Positions 46,932 through 55,564 of a DNA stretch of 64,000 nucleotides are shown here, piece by piece. Location: contig NZ_AP019841.1 of assembly GCF_007990445.1 (NCBI RefSeq), positions 1,116,001-1,180,000 of the forward strand. Reading direction: 5' to 3'. Under the pieces are notes generated by a model. That model saw nothing but the letters and a program-made list of their open reading frames with translations, made no database searches and had not been told where the DNA came from. This DNA comes from Leptotrichia wadei (GTDB lineage Bacteria; Fusobacteriota; Fusobacteriia; Fusobacteriales; Leptotrichiaceae). Position 1 is the stretch's first letter, and the number at the start of each line of letters is the position of its first letter. A program made the translations under genes and the position numbers.

Positions 46932-48434
46932 ATGTTTAAATCTAGTTTTATAGTAATGATAATAAATATGTTAAGCCGAATTTTAGGACTTATAAGAGAA
47001 ATGATTATCGGAAGCGTTTTTGGAGCGACTGGAATGACAGATGCCTATGTCAGTGCTACAAAAATTCCAAACTTTTTTACGACATTGTTTGGGGAAGGAT
47101 CGCTTGGAACGGTATTTATTCCAATTTATAACCGTGGAATGGCAGAAGAGGGAAAAGAGAGAACAGATGACTTTGTATTTTCACTTTTAAACTTAATAGT
47201 TGCATTTACATCGACACTTTCTGTAATTATGATATTCTTTTCTAAACAAATTTTAAAAGTGACAACAGGTTTTAACGATCCAAAAAGATTTGATGCAGCG
47301 AATAACTTATTGAAAATCGTAGCTTTTTATTTTTTATTTATTGCACTATCTGGAGTCGTATCGTCATTATTAAATAATTACAAAAAATTCGCAGTTTCAG
47401 CGTCGATGGGAATTGTATTTAACTTGACAATCATAGTTGGAACTTTAATGCTAAAAAATAAAATGGGAATTTATGGACTGGGTGTAGCTTATTTGCTTTC
47501 TGGAGTTTTTCAGTTAGTGATAATGCTTCCACAATTTTTTCAAATTATGAAAAAATATAAATTTATTTTAAACTTAAAAGATGAATATGTAAAAGAAATG
47601 TTTATTTTAATGGTTCCAACATTAGTCGGAATTTTTGGCTATCAAATAAATGAAATTGTTGACAACAGGTTTGCAACTTCACTTCCAGCTGGAACAGCAA
47701 GTGCATTAAATTATGCAAGTAGATTATACTTGCTTCCAATAGGAGTTTTTGCAATTTCACTAGCAGTTGTAATTTTCCCAACATTGTCAAAAGCTGTTGT
47801 AAAAAATGATAACAGAACAGTGAGAAGAGTTGTTCATCAAGGATTATATATGCTATCTTTTCTAATCGTTCCATCAAGTGTAATTTTATTTGGATATGCA
47901 AAAGAAATAGTAAGATTAGTTTACGAAAGAGGGAAATTTAATGCGGCAGCTGTAAAAGTTACTTCAGAAACATTACAGTTTTATGCTTTGGGACTTCTGT
48001 TTTTCTCAACAATACATCTTCTTACAAGAAGCCATTATGTCTACAAAGATAGAAAGACACCTGTTATTTCATCTTTTGCTGCAATATTTATAAACATAGT
48101 TTTAGATTCACTTTTGTATAAGCAATATAGACATGTCGGTTTGACATTCGCAACTTCATTTTCTGCAATGGTAAACTTTATAATTTTATATATTTCGCTA
48201 AACAAAAAATATGTAAAATTAAGAAACTTAAAATATATTGCAATTTTAGGAGTGACATTTGTAACTTCGATGATTTCTTATTGGGGTTCAAGCGTGATAA
48301 AATTTCAGAATAAATATGGAATTGTTGTTAATTTAACTATATTTGCAATAATATATTTGATTATTTGGTTTGCTTTGATATTTACTTTTAGAAAAGATTT
48401 AATAAGAAAAGTTTTGAAAAGAAGAAAATGGTAA
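46932..48434 (+). CDS. murJ: lipid II flippase MurJ
   Basis: A MOP-superfamily membrane protein of 500 aa with about 14 membrane spans. MurJ signatures: RILGLIREMIIGSVFGATGMTDAY near the N-terminus and LYERGKF-type RLVYERGKFNAAAV near residue 325. It moves lipid II across the inner membrane for peptidoglycan synthesis. AAAGGAA precedes the ATG. Confidence 0.92.
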   Translation: MFKSSFIVMIINMLSRILGLIREMIIGSVFGATGMTDAYVSATKIPNFFTTLFGEGSLGTVFIPIYNRGMAEEGKERTDDFVFSLLNLIVAFTSTLSVIMIFFSKQILKVTTGFNDPKRFDAANNLLKIVAFYFLFIALSGVVSSLLNNYKKFAVSASMGIVFNLTIIVGTLMLKNKMGIYGLGVAYLLSGVFQLVIMLPQFFQIMKKYKFILNLKDEYVKEMFILMVPTLVGIFGYQINEIVDNRFATSLPAGTASALNYASRLYLLPIGVFAISLAVVIFPTLSKAVVKNDNRTVRRVVHQGLYMLSFLIVPSSVILFGYAKEIVRLVYERGKFNAAAVKVTSETLQFYALGLLFFSTIHLLTRSHYVYKDRKTPVISSFAAIFINIVLDSLLYKQYRHVGLTFATSFSAMVNFIILYISLNKKYVKLRNLKYIAILGVTFVTSMISYWGSSVIKFQNKYGIVVNLTIFAIIYLIIWFALIFTFRKDLIRKVLKRRKW

Positions 48435-48438
48435 AGTT

Positions 48439-48807
48439 ATGATAAAAGAAAAAATTAGATATACAAAGACAGGAAAACGAATAGAAGTTTATGAATTTAA
48501 AGCGAAGCTGCATCAAAAAGTTGTAATGAGCAAAAATCAGTTTGAAGAACATATTTTTCCAAAGCATCCTGAAATATCATTGGAAATTATAAAAGAAGTT
48601 TTAGAAAATCCAGATTTCGTAACAAAACAGTCAAAATCCCGTAAAGAACATTTTTATCAGAAAAAAATTGGAAAGCTAAATTATTTTGTAGTAATTTCGC
48701 AGCACAAAAATGTAAAAAATCTCAGATTTGTTCTGACAGCCTTTATGGCAAAAGATTCAAATTTTCTAAAAGAAAAAAATATACACTATAGATATTATAA
48801 AAAATAA
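48439..48807 (+). CDS. small basic protein, possible PBECR-type nuclease fold
   Basis: A 122-aa strongly basic protein. The pattern HIFPKHPEISLEIIKEVLENP followed by strands with RKEHFYQKK and NYFVVISQHKNVKNLRFVLTA resembles the phage/polymorphic-toxin PBECR (barnase-EndoU-colicin E5/RelE) fold, with His and Arg residues in plausible places. This is pattern recognition only. It begins 4 bp after murJ, so it is co-transcribed with an essential gene. Confidence 0.55.
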   Translation: MIKEKIRYTKTGKRIEVYEFKAKLHQKVVMSKNQFEEHIFPKHPEISLEIIKEVLENPDFVTKQSKSRKEHFYQKKIGKLNYFVVISQHKNVKNLRFVLTAFMAKDSNFLKEKNIHYRYYKK

Positions 48808-48818
48808 AAATAAGATCT

Positions 48819-48895
48819 AAAAAAATCACCGCGTAAAAAGCCATATAAGAGCTTAAAATTGATTAAGCCATACTTTTTATCGTCGATGATTTTTT
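48819..48895 (+). terminator. large nested hairpin after the murJ operon
   Basis: An outer stem of about 20 bp pairs 48819-48840 with 48873-48895 (AAAAAATCA..CG..TAAAAAG against CTTTTTA..CG..TGATTTTTT, with small bulges). Inside is a GCTTAA/TTAAGC hairpin (48851-48868). The A-run and T-run ends make it a probable terminator for the murJ operon in either direction. Confidence 0.6.
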
Positions 48896-48955
48896 ATTGC
48901 TTTAAATCGCTTTATTTTGATAAAACAGTTTTTTATTTTGTATTTCATTGATTTT

Positions 48956-49063
48956 TAGAACTTTTGATTTATGTGAACCTTAAATAGAATTTTTGGCCAC
49001 ATATATTGTAAAATAAGGGTTACTTTACCATTTTAAAAATTTAAAAGTTCTATAAAAGTTCTA
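48956..49063. repeat. AAAAGTTCTA repeats beside the integrase gene
   Basis: TAGAACTTTT at 48956-48965 is the inverse of two direct copies of AAAAGTTCTA at 49043-49052 and 49054-49063 (11 bp apart). Clustered short repeats next to a tyrosine integrase are typical of arm-type binding sites; this role is inferred. Confidence 0.4.
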
Positions 49064-49153
49064 TTTTTTTAGTTTTTTTCTCAATGTTTTTTTCTGCCTA
49101 AAACTTCAATATTTACCTTTATATTTATAGTATAACACTTAAATGTCAATAAT

Positions 49154-50275
49154 TCAACTATTATTATTTAACTTTTTCATAAGCTGCTTATTAGCATCTT
49201 TATATAAATGAGAATAAGTATTTATAGTAGTTTGTAGATTGTCGTGCCCTAGGCGTTTGCTGATTGCGGTAATGTCGGCTTGGATAAATAACAAATATGA
49301 AGCATGGGAATGTCTAAAATCGTGAAGTCTTATTTTTTCAACACCTGCCTGGATGCTATATTTTTCTAAAATATAACGTAATTGAGAATTTTTTAAATTA
49401 AATACTTTTTGAGAGTTTAAAGTCTTTGATTTATTTAATTGTAATTCTAATTCAAATTTAGAAAAGTATGATTTTAAATCTGAAATAAGAATTTCAGGAA
49501 GAAGAACTTTTCTTATTGACCCCAAAGTTTTTGGAGTGGTTACATATTCTTTTTTATTTATTCGAGAAATAGTTTTATTTACATCTATAAATTTTTCCTC
49601 CAAATTAATGTCATCAAATGTAAGCGCCAAAACTTCTCCAATTCGTAATCCAGTCCAAAATAAGACTTTAAATATAATAATTGCGTCAGAATATTTACCG
49701 TTTTTTTCTTTATTTTTTAATTCAAGAAAATCTATAAATTTTTCAAAATCTCCAACAGACCAGATCTTCATTTCAGACCGATTTTTTTTACTTCCAAACG
49801 ATCCAATGTTTCTACAAGGGTTTTCATTCAATCCTTGATATTTTGTAGCCCAATTAAACAAACTTTTTAAAGCTGCATAAATATTAGCTTTAGAATTCTC
49901 ACTAAACGGCTTTCCATTTTCATTTTTCTTTTCCAGCATCTCGTTTTGCCATTCCCGAATCATATAGGAATTAATCTTACTAATCTCAACATCGCCAAAA
50001 AAAGGCAATATATGTAACCTAAAAAAATTTTCCACAGTATTGATAGCTGTAGGTTTATGTCTTTTGCTATAATCCTCAAAATAAAGTTCATACAACGATT
50101 GAAATGACATATTTACAGATTTAGCAATTTTTTTCTTAAACTCATATTCATATTCCTGAGCTTCCTTTTTCTTCTTAAACCCAGTTTTTTTGTACTTTTT
50201 ATTTACACCCTTGTAATCTTTAGCATAAAACATCGCATACCATGTTTTTTTATCTGCATTATAGTAAACTGGCAT
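49154..50275 (-). CDS. tyrosine recombinase (phage/ICE-type integrase)
   Basis: A 373-aa integrase with an N-terminal arm-binding domain (about 1-50), a SAM-like core-binding domain (55-150) and a catalytic domain with all key residues: Arg211 in TGLRIGEV, Lys249, His318 and Arg321 in HDFRHSH, His344 in LGHDN and Tyr354 in INTYSH. It looks intact. No phage structural, replication or conjugation genes are near, so it is probably the remaining integrase of a small or decayed island. Confidence 0.9.
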   Translation of the reverse strand: MPVYYNADKKTWYAMFYAKDYKGVNKKYKKTGFKKKKEAQEYEYEFKKKIAKSVNMSFQSLYELYFEDYSKRHKPTAINTVENFFRLHILPFFGDVEISKINSYMIREWQNEMLEKKNENGKPFSENSKANIYAALKSLFNWATKYQGLNENPCRNIGSFGSKKNRSEMKIWSVGDFEKFIDFLELKNKEKNGKYSDAIIIFKVLFWTGLRIGEVLALTFDDINLEEKFIDVNKTISRINKKEYVTTPKTLGSIRKVLLPEILISDLKSYFSKFELELQLNKSKTLNSQKVFNLKNSQLRYILEKYSIQAGVEKIRLHDFRHSHASYLLFIQADITAISKRLGHDNLQTTINTYSHLYKDANKQLMKKLNNNS

Positions 50276-50321
50276 TTTTAATCTCCTTAATTTTTGATCT
50301 TAAATAATTATATCATATTTT

Positions 50322-50391
50322 TATCTCTATATAATAGAAAAATTTATCTCGATTTTTTTGATTTTGTGTGATATACTTAACTTGAGATAGG
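50322..50391. promoter_or_regulatory. control region between integrase and the paralogous pair
   Basis: TATCTC occurs at 50322-50327 and 50345-50350, and its inverse GAGATA at 50384-50389, flanking a -10 box TATACT (50372-50377) that points at the gene at 50407. The -35 (TCGATT) is weak. The three half-sites suggest a repressor-bound divergent promoter. Confidence 0.4.
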
Positions 50392-50406
50392 ATGTGAAAA
50401 TATTTA

Positions 50407-50790
50407 ATGAAAGTAAAATTAAAAGAAAATGGAACGATTCATGAAGTTTTTGGAATTATTATTTTAGATAATCAAAAAAAATTGTTTTTATTATATAGTA
50501 ATTTTGAAGTTCTTGATACAGAGTTAGAAATTGTAGATGGAAGGATGCCTTTTGATTGGCATTGGAAAGTAATAAATAAAGAATGGTGTAAGATAATTAT
50601 AGGTCCACAAAAATTGACAAAAAATCTTATTTATGCTGCATATCATTGGGAAGGAGAAGAAGCTTTAGAATACAAAAAATTACAATCTGATGAAATGAAT
50701 AAAAATTGGCAAAAAAATTTAGAATATTATGATGAGATTTTAAATTATAGCAATATTTTCGATAATATGCTATATAAGTTTGAAAGATAA
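50407..50790 (+). CDS. small protein A of a tandem paralogous pair (immunity-like)
   Basis: A 127-aa acidic cytoplasmic protein with a beta-rich N-terminal half and a helical C-terminal end. MPFDW at residues 47-51 is shared, with matching surroundings, by the next gene (MPFNW). It has no membrane segment or signal and no recognised family. Small acidic tandem paralogues beside an integrase are typical of orphan immunity genes, but no toxin is present. Confidence 0.55.
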   Translation: MKVKLKENGTIHEVFGIIILDNQKKLFLLYSNFEVLDTELEIVDGRMPFDWHWKVINKEWCKIIIGPQKLTKNLIYAAYHWEGEEALEYKKLQSDEMNKNWQKNLEYYDEILNYSNIFDNMLYKFER

Positions 50791-50803
50791 ATAAGGAGTT
50801 TAT

Positions 50804-51181
50804 ATGAAAATAAGATATAAAAATATAGATTATTTAGTAATGGGAATATGTCATTTTAAAAATAATAAGGAATCACATTATTTAATAGAAGAAGAAAAAA
50901 AAATAAAATGGGTTTCAGAAATTTTTATTGAAGTAAAAAAATCCAAAATGCCATTTAATTGGTCTCTTTCATTAGAGAATAATTCAAAATATGATTTTTT
51001 GTGTGGTTATTATGAACTATGTAATTTGCCCGAGCATTTTGAAGGAATTATGTTGGGAAATAAAAAGGATTTGGAAATTTTTAAAAAAAGAAAGAAAGAA
51101 TTAGAATTATGGTTAGAAAAATTAGATTATTATAACAAAGAAATAACTTTTGAAAAAATTCTTTCAAAAATTAAATTGTAG
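50804..51181 (+). CDS. small protein B of a tandem paralogous pair (immunity-like)
   Basis: A 125-aa paralogue of the preceding protein: same length, same order of strands, MPFNW at residues 49-53, and a similar C-terminal helix ending (ELWLEKLDYYNKEI against NWQKNLEYYDEIL). TAAGGAG lies in the 13-bp gap, so the genes form an operon. Divergence outside the core is large, so the duplication is old. Confidence 0.55.
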   Translation: MKIRYKNIDYLVMGICHFKNNKESHYLIEEEKKIKWVSEIFIEVKKSKMPFNWSLSLENNSKYDFLCGYYELCNLPEHFEGIMLGNKKDLEIFKKRKKELELWLEKLDYYNKEITFEKILSKIKL

Positions 51182-51401
51182 TTCTCCATTTATCATTTAT
51201 AAAATTTTTACATAACATACATTAATTAAGATGGAGTAATATGTAATGTGTGATAAATATAAATAATAAAATATAATATAAGAATCTATTCTATCGCATA
51301 CTTTTATGCCAAACACATTTCATAAATTACTACTAACTACTAGCATTATTATTCGTTCTTTAGATAGATTTTTTCATAATTTTTAAGACTTATTCCATTA
51401 C

Positions 51402-54400
51402 TTAAAATTTATATAATTCATAAATTAATTTTTGAGGAATTTTCTTATCCAATTTCCATAATATTTTCATTGGTTTATCGCCTTGACTGCTGTAATACTT
51501 TGCATTTCCTAGATAGATAAAAGGGTTTGTCTTATTTCCATTCATAAAAGCATATTTTCGTATAAAAATGTGAACCTTAAATCCTTTTTCTTTATGATGA
51601 ATAAACATTTGTCCAACACTTGAATTATGAGAAGTTTTTGGTTGACTTATCCACTGAATAATATCATCTGCAAATAATGAATTGTCATACTTTAAATTCT
51701 CTTGAAAAATGTGCGTTTTATCAATTGTCGCAAATAAGCAAATATCTTTATCAGTATTCGCATAACCAGCTCTCCAGCTGCCTTTCGGAACTTTTGAATC
51801 CAGCAAAATTTGCAGTTCAATTCTTTTATATTTTTTATATGGAATCAAGATATTTTCATTAAATATTGAAAGATTATTGTTTTTCTTAAATTCTGATAAT
51901 CCTAAATATAGTAAATCTTCTAGCCTATTTTTAAAATTATAATTTGTGTTTTGAGAATTATCTAAATCTATAAGTTTTAAATTTATTTCATCATTATTCT
52001 CTCTTTTATTTTCAAATATTTTATTATATTTTTTTGAAATTTTAAATAATCTATTTTTTGAATTTTTTTCCAAAATTTTATCTTCAACTAATTCCGTAAA
52101 AATACGATTTATTACATATTCTTTTTGAAAATCATCTTTAATATTAAAATAATTTTTATATTCATCAGCAATAATTTCTAAATTTATAAAATCGTTGTTT
52201 ATCAAATATTTTACAATCAAATACGTAAACGGCTCTACAATCGTTAATTTTTTTTCTAAATATGCCAAAAATTCAATTTCTTCTGAATTTAATAAAGATA
52301 TTTTATTTTGTTTGATTTCAGAATCTTCAAATTGTAACTGAGCATTATAAAATGATCCTAACTTTAGGGATAACTCTTGAAATAATTCAATATTTGTATC
52401 AAAGTCACTCACTTTTAAAATTTCATTTTCTGATTTTCCAATTTCAGCTTTATAATCTAAATACATTTCCTTTAAAATATTTTTTGAACTAAAATTAATT
52501 TTTTCTATTTTTTCAATAATACGATTTTGGCAAATTCTATCTAACTCTACATAACAAGATTTTGGAATATTTGAAAATTGATTTTTAATTTCATTTATAA
52601 TTTTTTCTTTTTTTGTGAATAAAGTATCTTTATTATCAACTTCACTCGAAAAATAATTTATTAATAAATAATCTTTTTTATGATTTCCAATAAAATCAAT
52701 AATTGTCACAAAGTCTTTATTTTTAGCCTTTCTCAATCCTCTCCCAATTTGCTGTATAAAAATTGTTGACGACATTGTGGGACGTAAGAATAGCAGTAAA
52801 TTAATTGTTGGAATATCAATTCCTTCGTTTAAAATATCTACTACACATAAAATTTCAATTTTTTTGTTTTTAAATTTTTCTAAAATTTCTGATCTTTCGT
52901 TTGAACTTGTATTTGCTGTGATCACAGCTGAATTATAACCTTTTTTTGAAAATTCTTCCTTCATAAAAAAAGCATGCTCTATATTCTGGCAAAATGCAAC
53001 AGCACTTAGTTCATCACCATCGAAGCCAAATTTATTGATTTTTTCAACAATGTAATCGGTACGTGTGTTCAATAATAAATTTTCTAATAATATTTTTTCA
53101 TTGTATTTCCCATTTTTGTAAGGAATATTATCATAATTAATCGTATAATCATTTACTCCAAAATAATGAAAAGGAACAATCAAGTCTTCTTCCAAAGCCT
53201 CTTTTATTCCAATTTCATCTACTACGTTATAATCACAAAGTGATAGAATGTCTTTTCCATCCATACGTTTTGGAGTTGCTGTTAATCCTAATAGAAATTT
53301 TGGATTAAAATATGATAATGCTTTTAAATAACTATTTGACATTGAATGATGAAATTCATCAACTATAACGTAATCAAAAAAACTAGGCTTAAATTCATTG
53401 TAACAATTTCTTAAAGACTGAATCGAAGCAAAAATTATACTTTTATCAATTTCCTTTAAACCGCCATAAATTCTTCCAAATTCATTTTTGTCAATTTTAA
53501 GAATTTTTGAAAAAACATTTATTGCATTTTCTAGCAACTCTTCACGATGAGCAATGAATAAAAATTTTATATTTGAAGTTTTTGATTTTTTATCATTTAT
53601 TTTAAATAATTTATTTTCAGTATTGGAATTAATTTCAAAAAACTGTTTTATATCCATTGCGGCAAGATAAGTTTTTCCTGTACCAGTTGCAGAAATTACA
53701 AGGCCCTTTTTATTGCCGTTTATTCTAGTTTCTTTTAGTTTTTGCAAAACTCCTTTTTGCATGCTATTTGGTACAAATTCATTTTCTTGTTCAATTTTGG
53801 TTTTTCTATAATCAAAAGTATTTTGTACATTTACAGATTTTTTATATTTTTCATATTCATCAATAAAATCTTGTGTCAATTCTATCGCTTCATTACTATG
53901 CCACAACTTCTCAAACTGATTTAGCGATTTTCCATAAATATTAAAAAAACTGCTATCTGTCAGCTTCACATTCCATTCCTCTGCCGAATACAATGCACTT
54001 TGACTAATATTAGATGATCCAATTACAACACTATGGTATTTTTCTTTTTCAAATAAATATGCTTTTGTGTGAAAACTCTCGCTTGAATTATTATAAATCT
54101 TAACTTTTATGTTCTTATACGACAAAAGTTTTCGCAATGCCTTTGAATCCGTAATATTTAAATAAACAGATGTTATAATTTCTCCTTGAATCCCTTGTTT
54201 TTCAAGTTCATCCAAAGTGCTTATTAATAACTGAATCCCTGAATATCTTATAAAACTTACAATAAAATAGAATTTTTTGCAGTTTAGCAATTCCTGCTTT
54301 AAATAAATAAAAAAATTACGAAATTTAGCCTTTTCGTTTATAATTAATTCATTTATATTTCCGATTATATCTTTATCTTTTCGTTTTAATGGTAATTCAA

Positions 54401-54647
54401 AATGAAAATTAGTATTTTTATTTTTTTTATTAAATGTCTGATTTAGTAAATATAGCTGTTTTTCAGTAAATTCAATAGCTTTTTGATAATCATTTTCTCC
54501 AATAAAATTAGAAATCTTTTTTGAAAAAGTTTCCAGAACTTCAAATTCCAAATTTTCCTTGTATTCAGTCATTTCCAGAAAATTATCATTTTTTTCTTTT
54601 GCATTTACTAAATTACTTGACTCAGATTTCTTTGCTAAAATACTCAT
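51402..54647 (-). CDS. PLD nuclease - SF2 helicase - DUF3427 protein
   Basis: A 1081-aa protein. An N-terminal PLD-like nuclease domain has FHTKAYLF and GSSNISQSA (His/Lys near 193-195); it is followed by a DEAD/DEAH-like helicase with Walker A ATGTGKT (near 320), DEFHH (near 430), TATPKR, and the second helicase lobe with QQIGRGLRKA; the C-terminal DUF3427 domain has YKRIELQILLDSKVPKGSW. This architecture is widespread and thought to act in defence or DNA processing, similar to type I/III restriction motors. I prefer the ATG at 54647, just after AAGGGGTG; a GTG at 54653 is possible. Confidence 0.85.
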   Translation of the reverse strand: MSILAKKSESSNLVNAKEKNDNFLEMTEYKENLEFEVLETFSKKISNFIGENDYQKAIEFTEKQLYLLNQTFNKKNKNTNFHFELPLKRKDKDIIGNINELIINEKAKFRNFFIYLKQELLNCKKFYFIVSFIRYSGIQLLISTLDELEKQGIQGEIITSVYLNITDSKALRKLLSYKNIKVKIYNNSSESFHTKAYLFEKEKYHSVVIGSSNISQSALYSAEEWNVKLTDSSFFNIYGKSLNQFEKLWHSNEAIELTQDFIDEYEKYKKSVNVQNTFDYRKTKIEQENEFVPNSMQKGVLQKLKETRINGNKKGLVISATGTGKTYLAAMDIKQFFEINSNTENKLFKINDKKSKTSNIKFLFIAHREELLENAINVFSKILKIDKNEFGRIYGGLKEIDKSIIFASIQSLRNCYNEFKPSFFDYVIVDEFHHSMSNSYLKALSYFNPKFLLGLTATPKRMDGKDILSLCDYNVVDEIGIKEALEEDLIVPFHYFGVNDYTINYDNIPYKNGKYNEKILLENLLLNTRTDYIVEKINKFGFDGDELSAVAFCQNIEHAFFMKEEFSKKGYNSAVITANTSSNERSEILEKFKNKKIEILCVVDILNEGIDIPTINLLLFLRPTMSSTIFIQQIGRGLRKAKNKDFVTIIDFIGNHKKDYLLINYFSSEVDNKDTLFTKKEKIINEIKNQFSNIPKSCYVELDRICQNRIIEKIEKINFSSKNILKEMYLDYKAEIGKSENEILKVSDFDTNIELFQELSLKLGSFYNAQLQFEDSEIKQNKISLLNSEEIEFLAYLEKKLTIVEPFTYLIVKYLINNDFINLEIIADEYKNYFNIKDDFQKEYVINRIFTELVEDKILEKNSKNRLFKISKKYNKIFENKRENNDEINLKLIDLDNSQNTNYNFKNRLEDLLYLGLSEFKKNNNLSIFNENILIPYKKYKRIELQILLDSKVPKGSWRAGYANTDKDICLFATIDKTHIFQENLKYDNSLFADDIIQWISQPKTSHNSSVGQMFIHHKEKGFKVHIFIRKYAFMNGNKTNPFIYLGNAKYYSSQGDKPMKILWKLDKKIPQKLIYELYKF

Positions 54648-54698
54648 TTTCACCCCTTTTATTTTAATTAATTTTTACAAGAGTTTAAGTCCTTTAAA

Positions 54699-55337
54699 TT
54701 ACTCTTTTTCTAAAAATTCTAAAATTCGCTTATTTCCAGTCTTATGCTTCATCATTTTAAAAAATATTCTAAACATTATCAAAACATCATAATAACTTCC
54801 GTGTAATTGACTTTCTTCAAATGGAACATTATAATAATTGGCACATTCCATTAATTTTGGCCATTTGTAGTTTCCATAGGAAGAACCTGTTACCTTTACA
54901 ATATCTATATTTGTTAGCATAGTATCAAATTGATTTTGCAATGGAAAATCTACAAAACTTCTGTCAAATTTTATGTTATGAGCGACAAAATGGCTTGTAT
55001 CCTGACAAAATAAAAAGAAATTATCCATATCTTCCTTAAAAGTCAAAGGATATTCAATTCCTGTATTTTGAATAATATTTTTCCTTTCACTTAAAATTAC
55101 ATCATCTGTCAATCCATTTACATTAATTGCACCTTCATTTAACTCTTCGCCTTCATTTCTAAAATAAAATCTGTTAAATTCAGAAACTTTTTTCCATTTG
55201 TTTCTCTCTTCTCCAGAATTTTCAGAATTATAATTAACCTTTATCGCAGACATCGACAAAACAGAACTTCCTTGAAATCCGTTTGTTTCCACATCAAAAA
55301 ATATAATATTCTTATTTAATTTTATTTCTTTATTCAC
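54699..55337 (-). CDS. DEDDh-type 3'-5' exonuclease (DnaQ-like)
   Basis: A 212-aa RNase T/DnaQ-fold exonuclease: FFDVETNGF (Asp and Glu of motif I), AHNIKFDRSF (motif II), and HGSYYDVLIMF (His and Asp of motif III). The spacing indicates the DEDDh class. It is 51 bp upstream of the PLD-helicase on the same strand and almost certainly co-transcribed, which suggests that it works on the ends generated by that protein. It could also be a housekeeping exonuclease. Confidence 0.8.
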   Translation of the reverse strand: MNKEIKLNKNIIFFDVETNGFQGSSVLSMSAIKVNYNSENSGEERNKWKKVSEFNRFYFRNEGEELNEGAINVNGLTDDVILSERKNIIQNTGIEYPLTFKEDMDNFFLFCQDTSHFVAHNIKFDRSFVDFPLQNQFDTMLTNIDIVKVTGSSYGNYKWPKLMECANYYNVPFEESQLHGSYYDVLIMFRIFFKMMKHKTGNKRILEFLEKE

Positions 55338-55416
55338 TATTTTCTCTTTCCTTTTTGTTTTTTCCTACCTTTTTTATAATTTTACATCGAATAAACTTTT
55401 GGATTATTTAATCAAT

Positions 55417-55529
55417 AGATATGTTCGATAATATAAAACTTTTTATCTATACACAAGGAATCAATACCCATTGCTTCAAAATATTTTTATTTCATAAATT
55501 CTAAGTTTATATAGTTATCGAACAAGTCT
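55417..55529. mobile_element. 113-bp MITE-like element, copy 2
   Basis: The terminal inverted repeats AGATATGTTCGATAA (55417-55431) and TTATCGAACAAGTCT (55515-55529) match at 13 of 15 positions. The right end equals that of the element at 20574 (CGAACA-GTCT). The central hairpin is degenerate (ACAAGG / CCCATTG). AAT flanks both sides. It lies between the exonuclease gene and lepA. Confidence 0.65.
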
Positions 55530-55564
55530 AATTTTTATGAATTTTTATGTTTATACAAGATAAA

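Larger units (their letters stand above)
48808..49153. other. 346-bp gap between murJ operon and integrase
   Basis: No gene is seen. It contains the large hairpin at 48819-48895, and a TAGAACTTTT / AAAAGTTCTA repeat set at 48956-49063 that could be recombinase arm sites. The island's attachment site would be expected here, downstream of the integrase, but no core could be fixed because the partner copy was not found. Confidence 0.5.

Noticed and set aside
48819-48895. Large hairpin after murJ as the island attachment site
   Set aside because: No second copy of any part was found on the far side of the island (51182-51401 or 55338-55564), so a terminator is the simpler reading.
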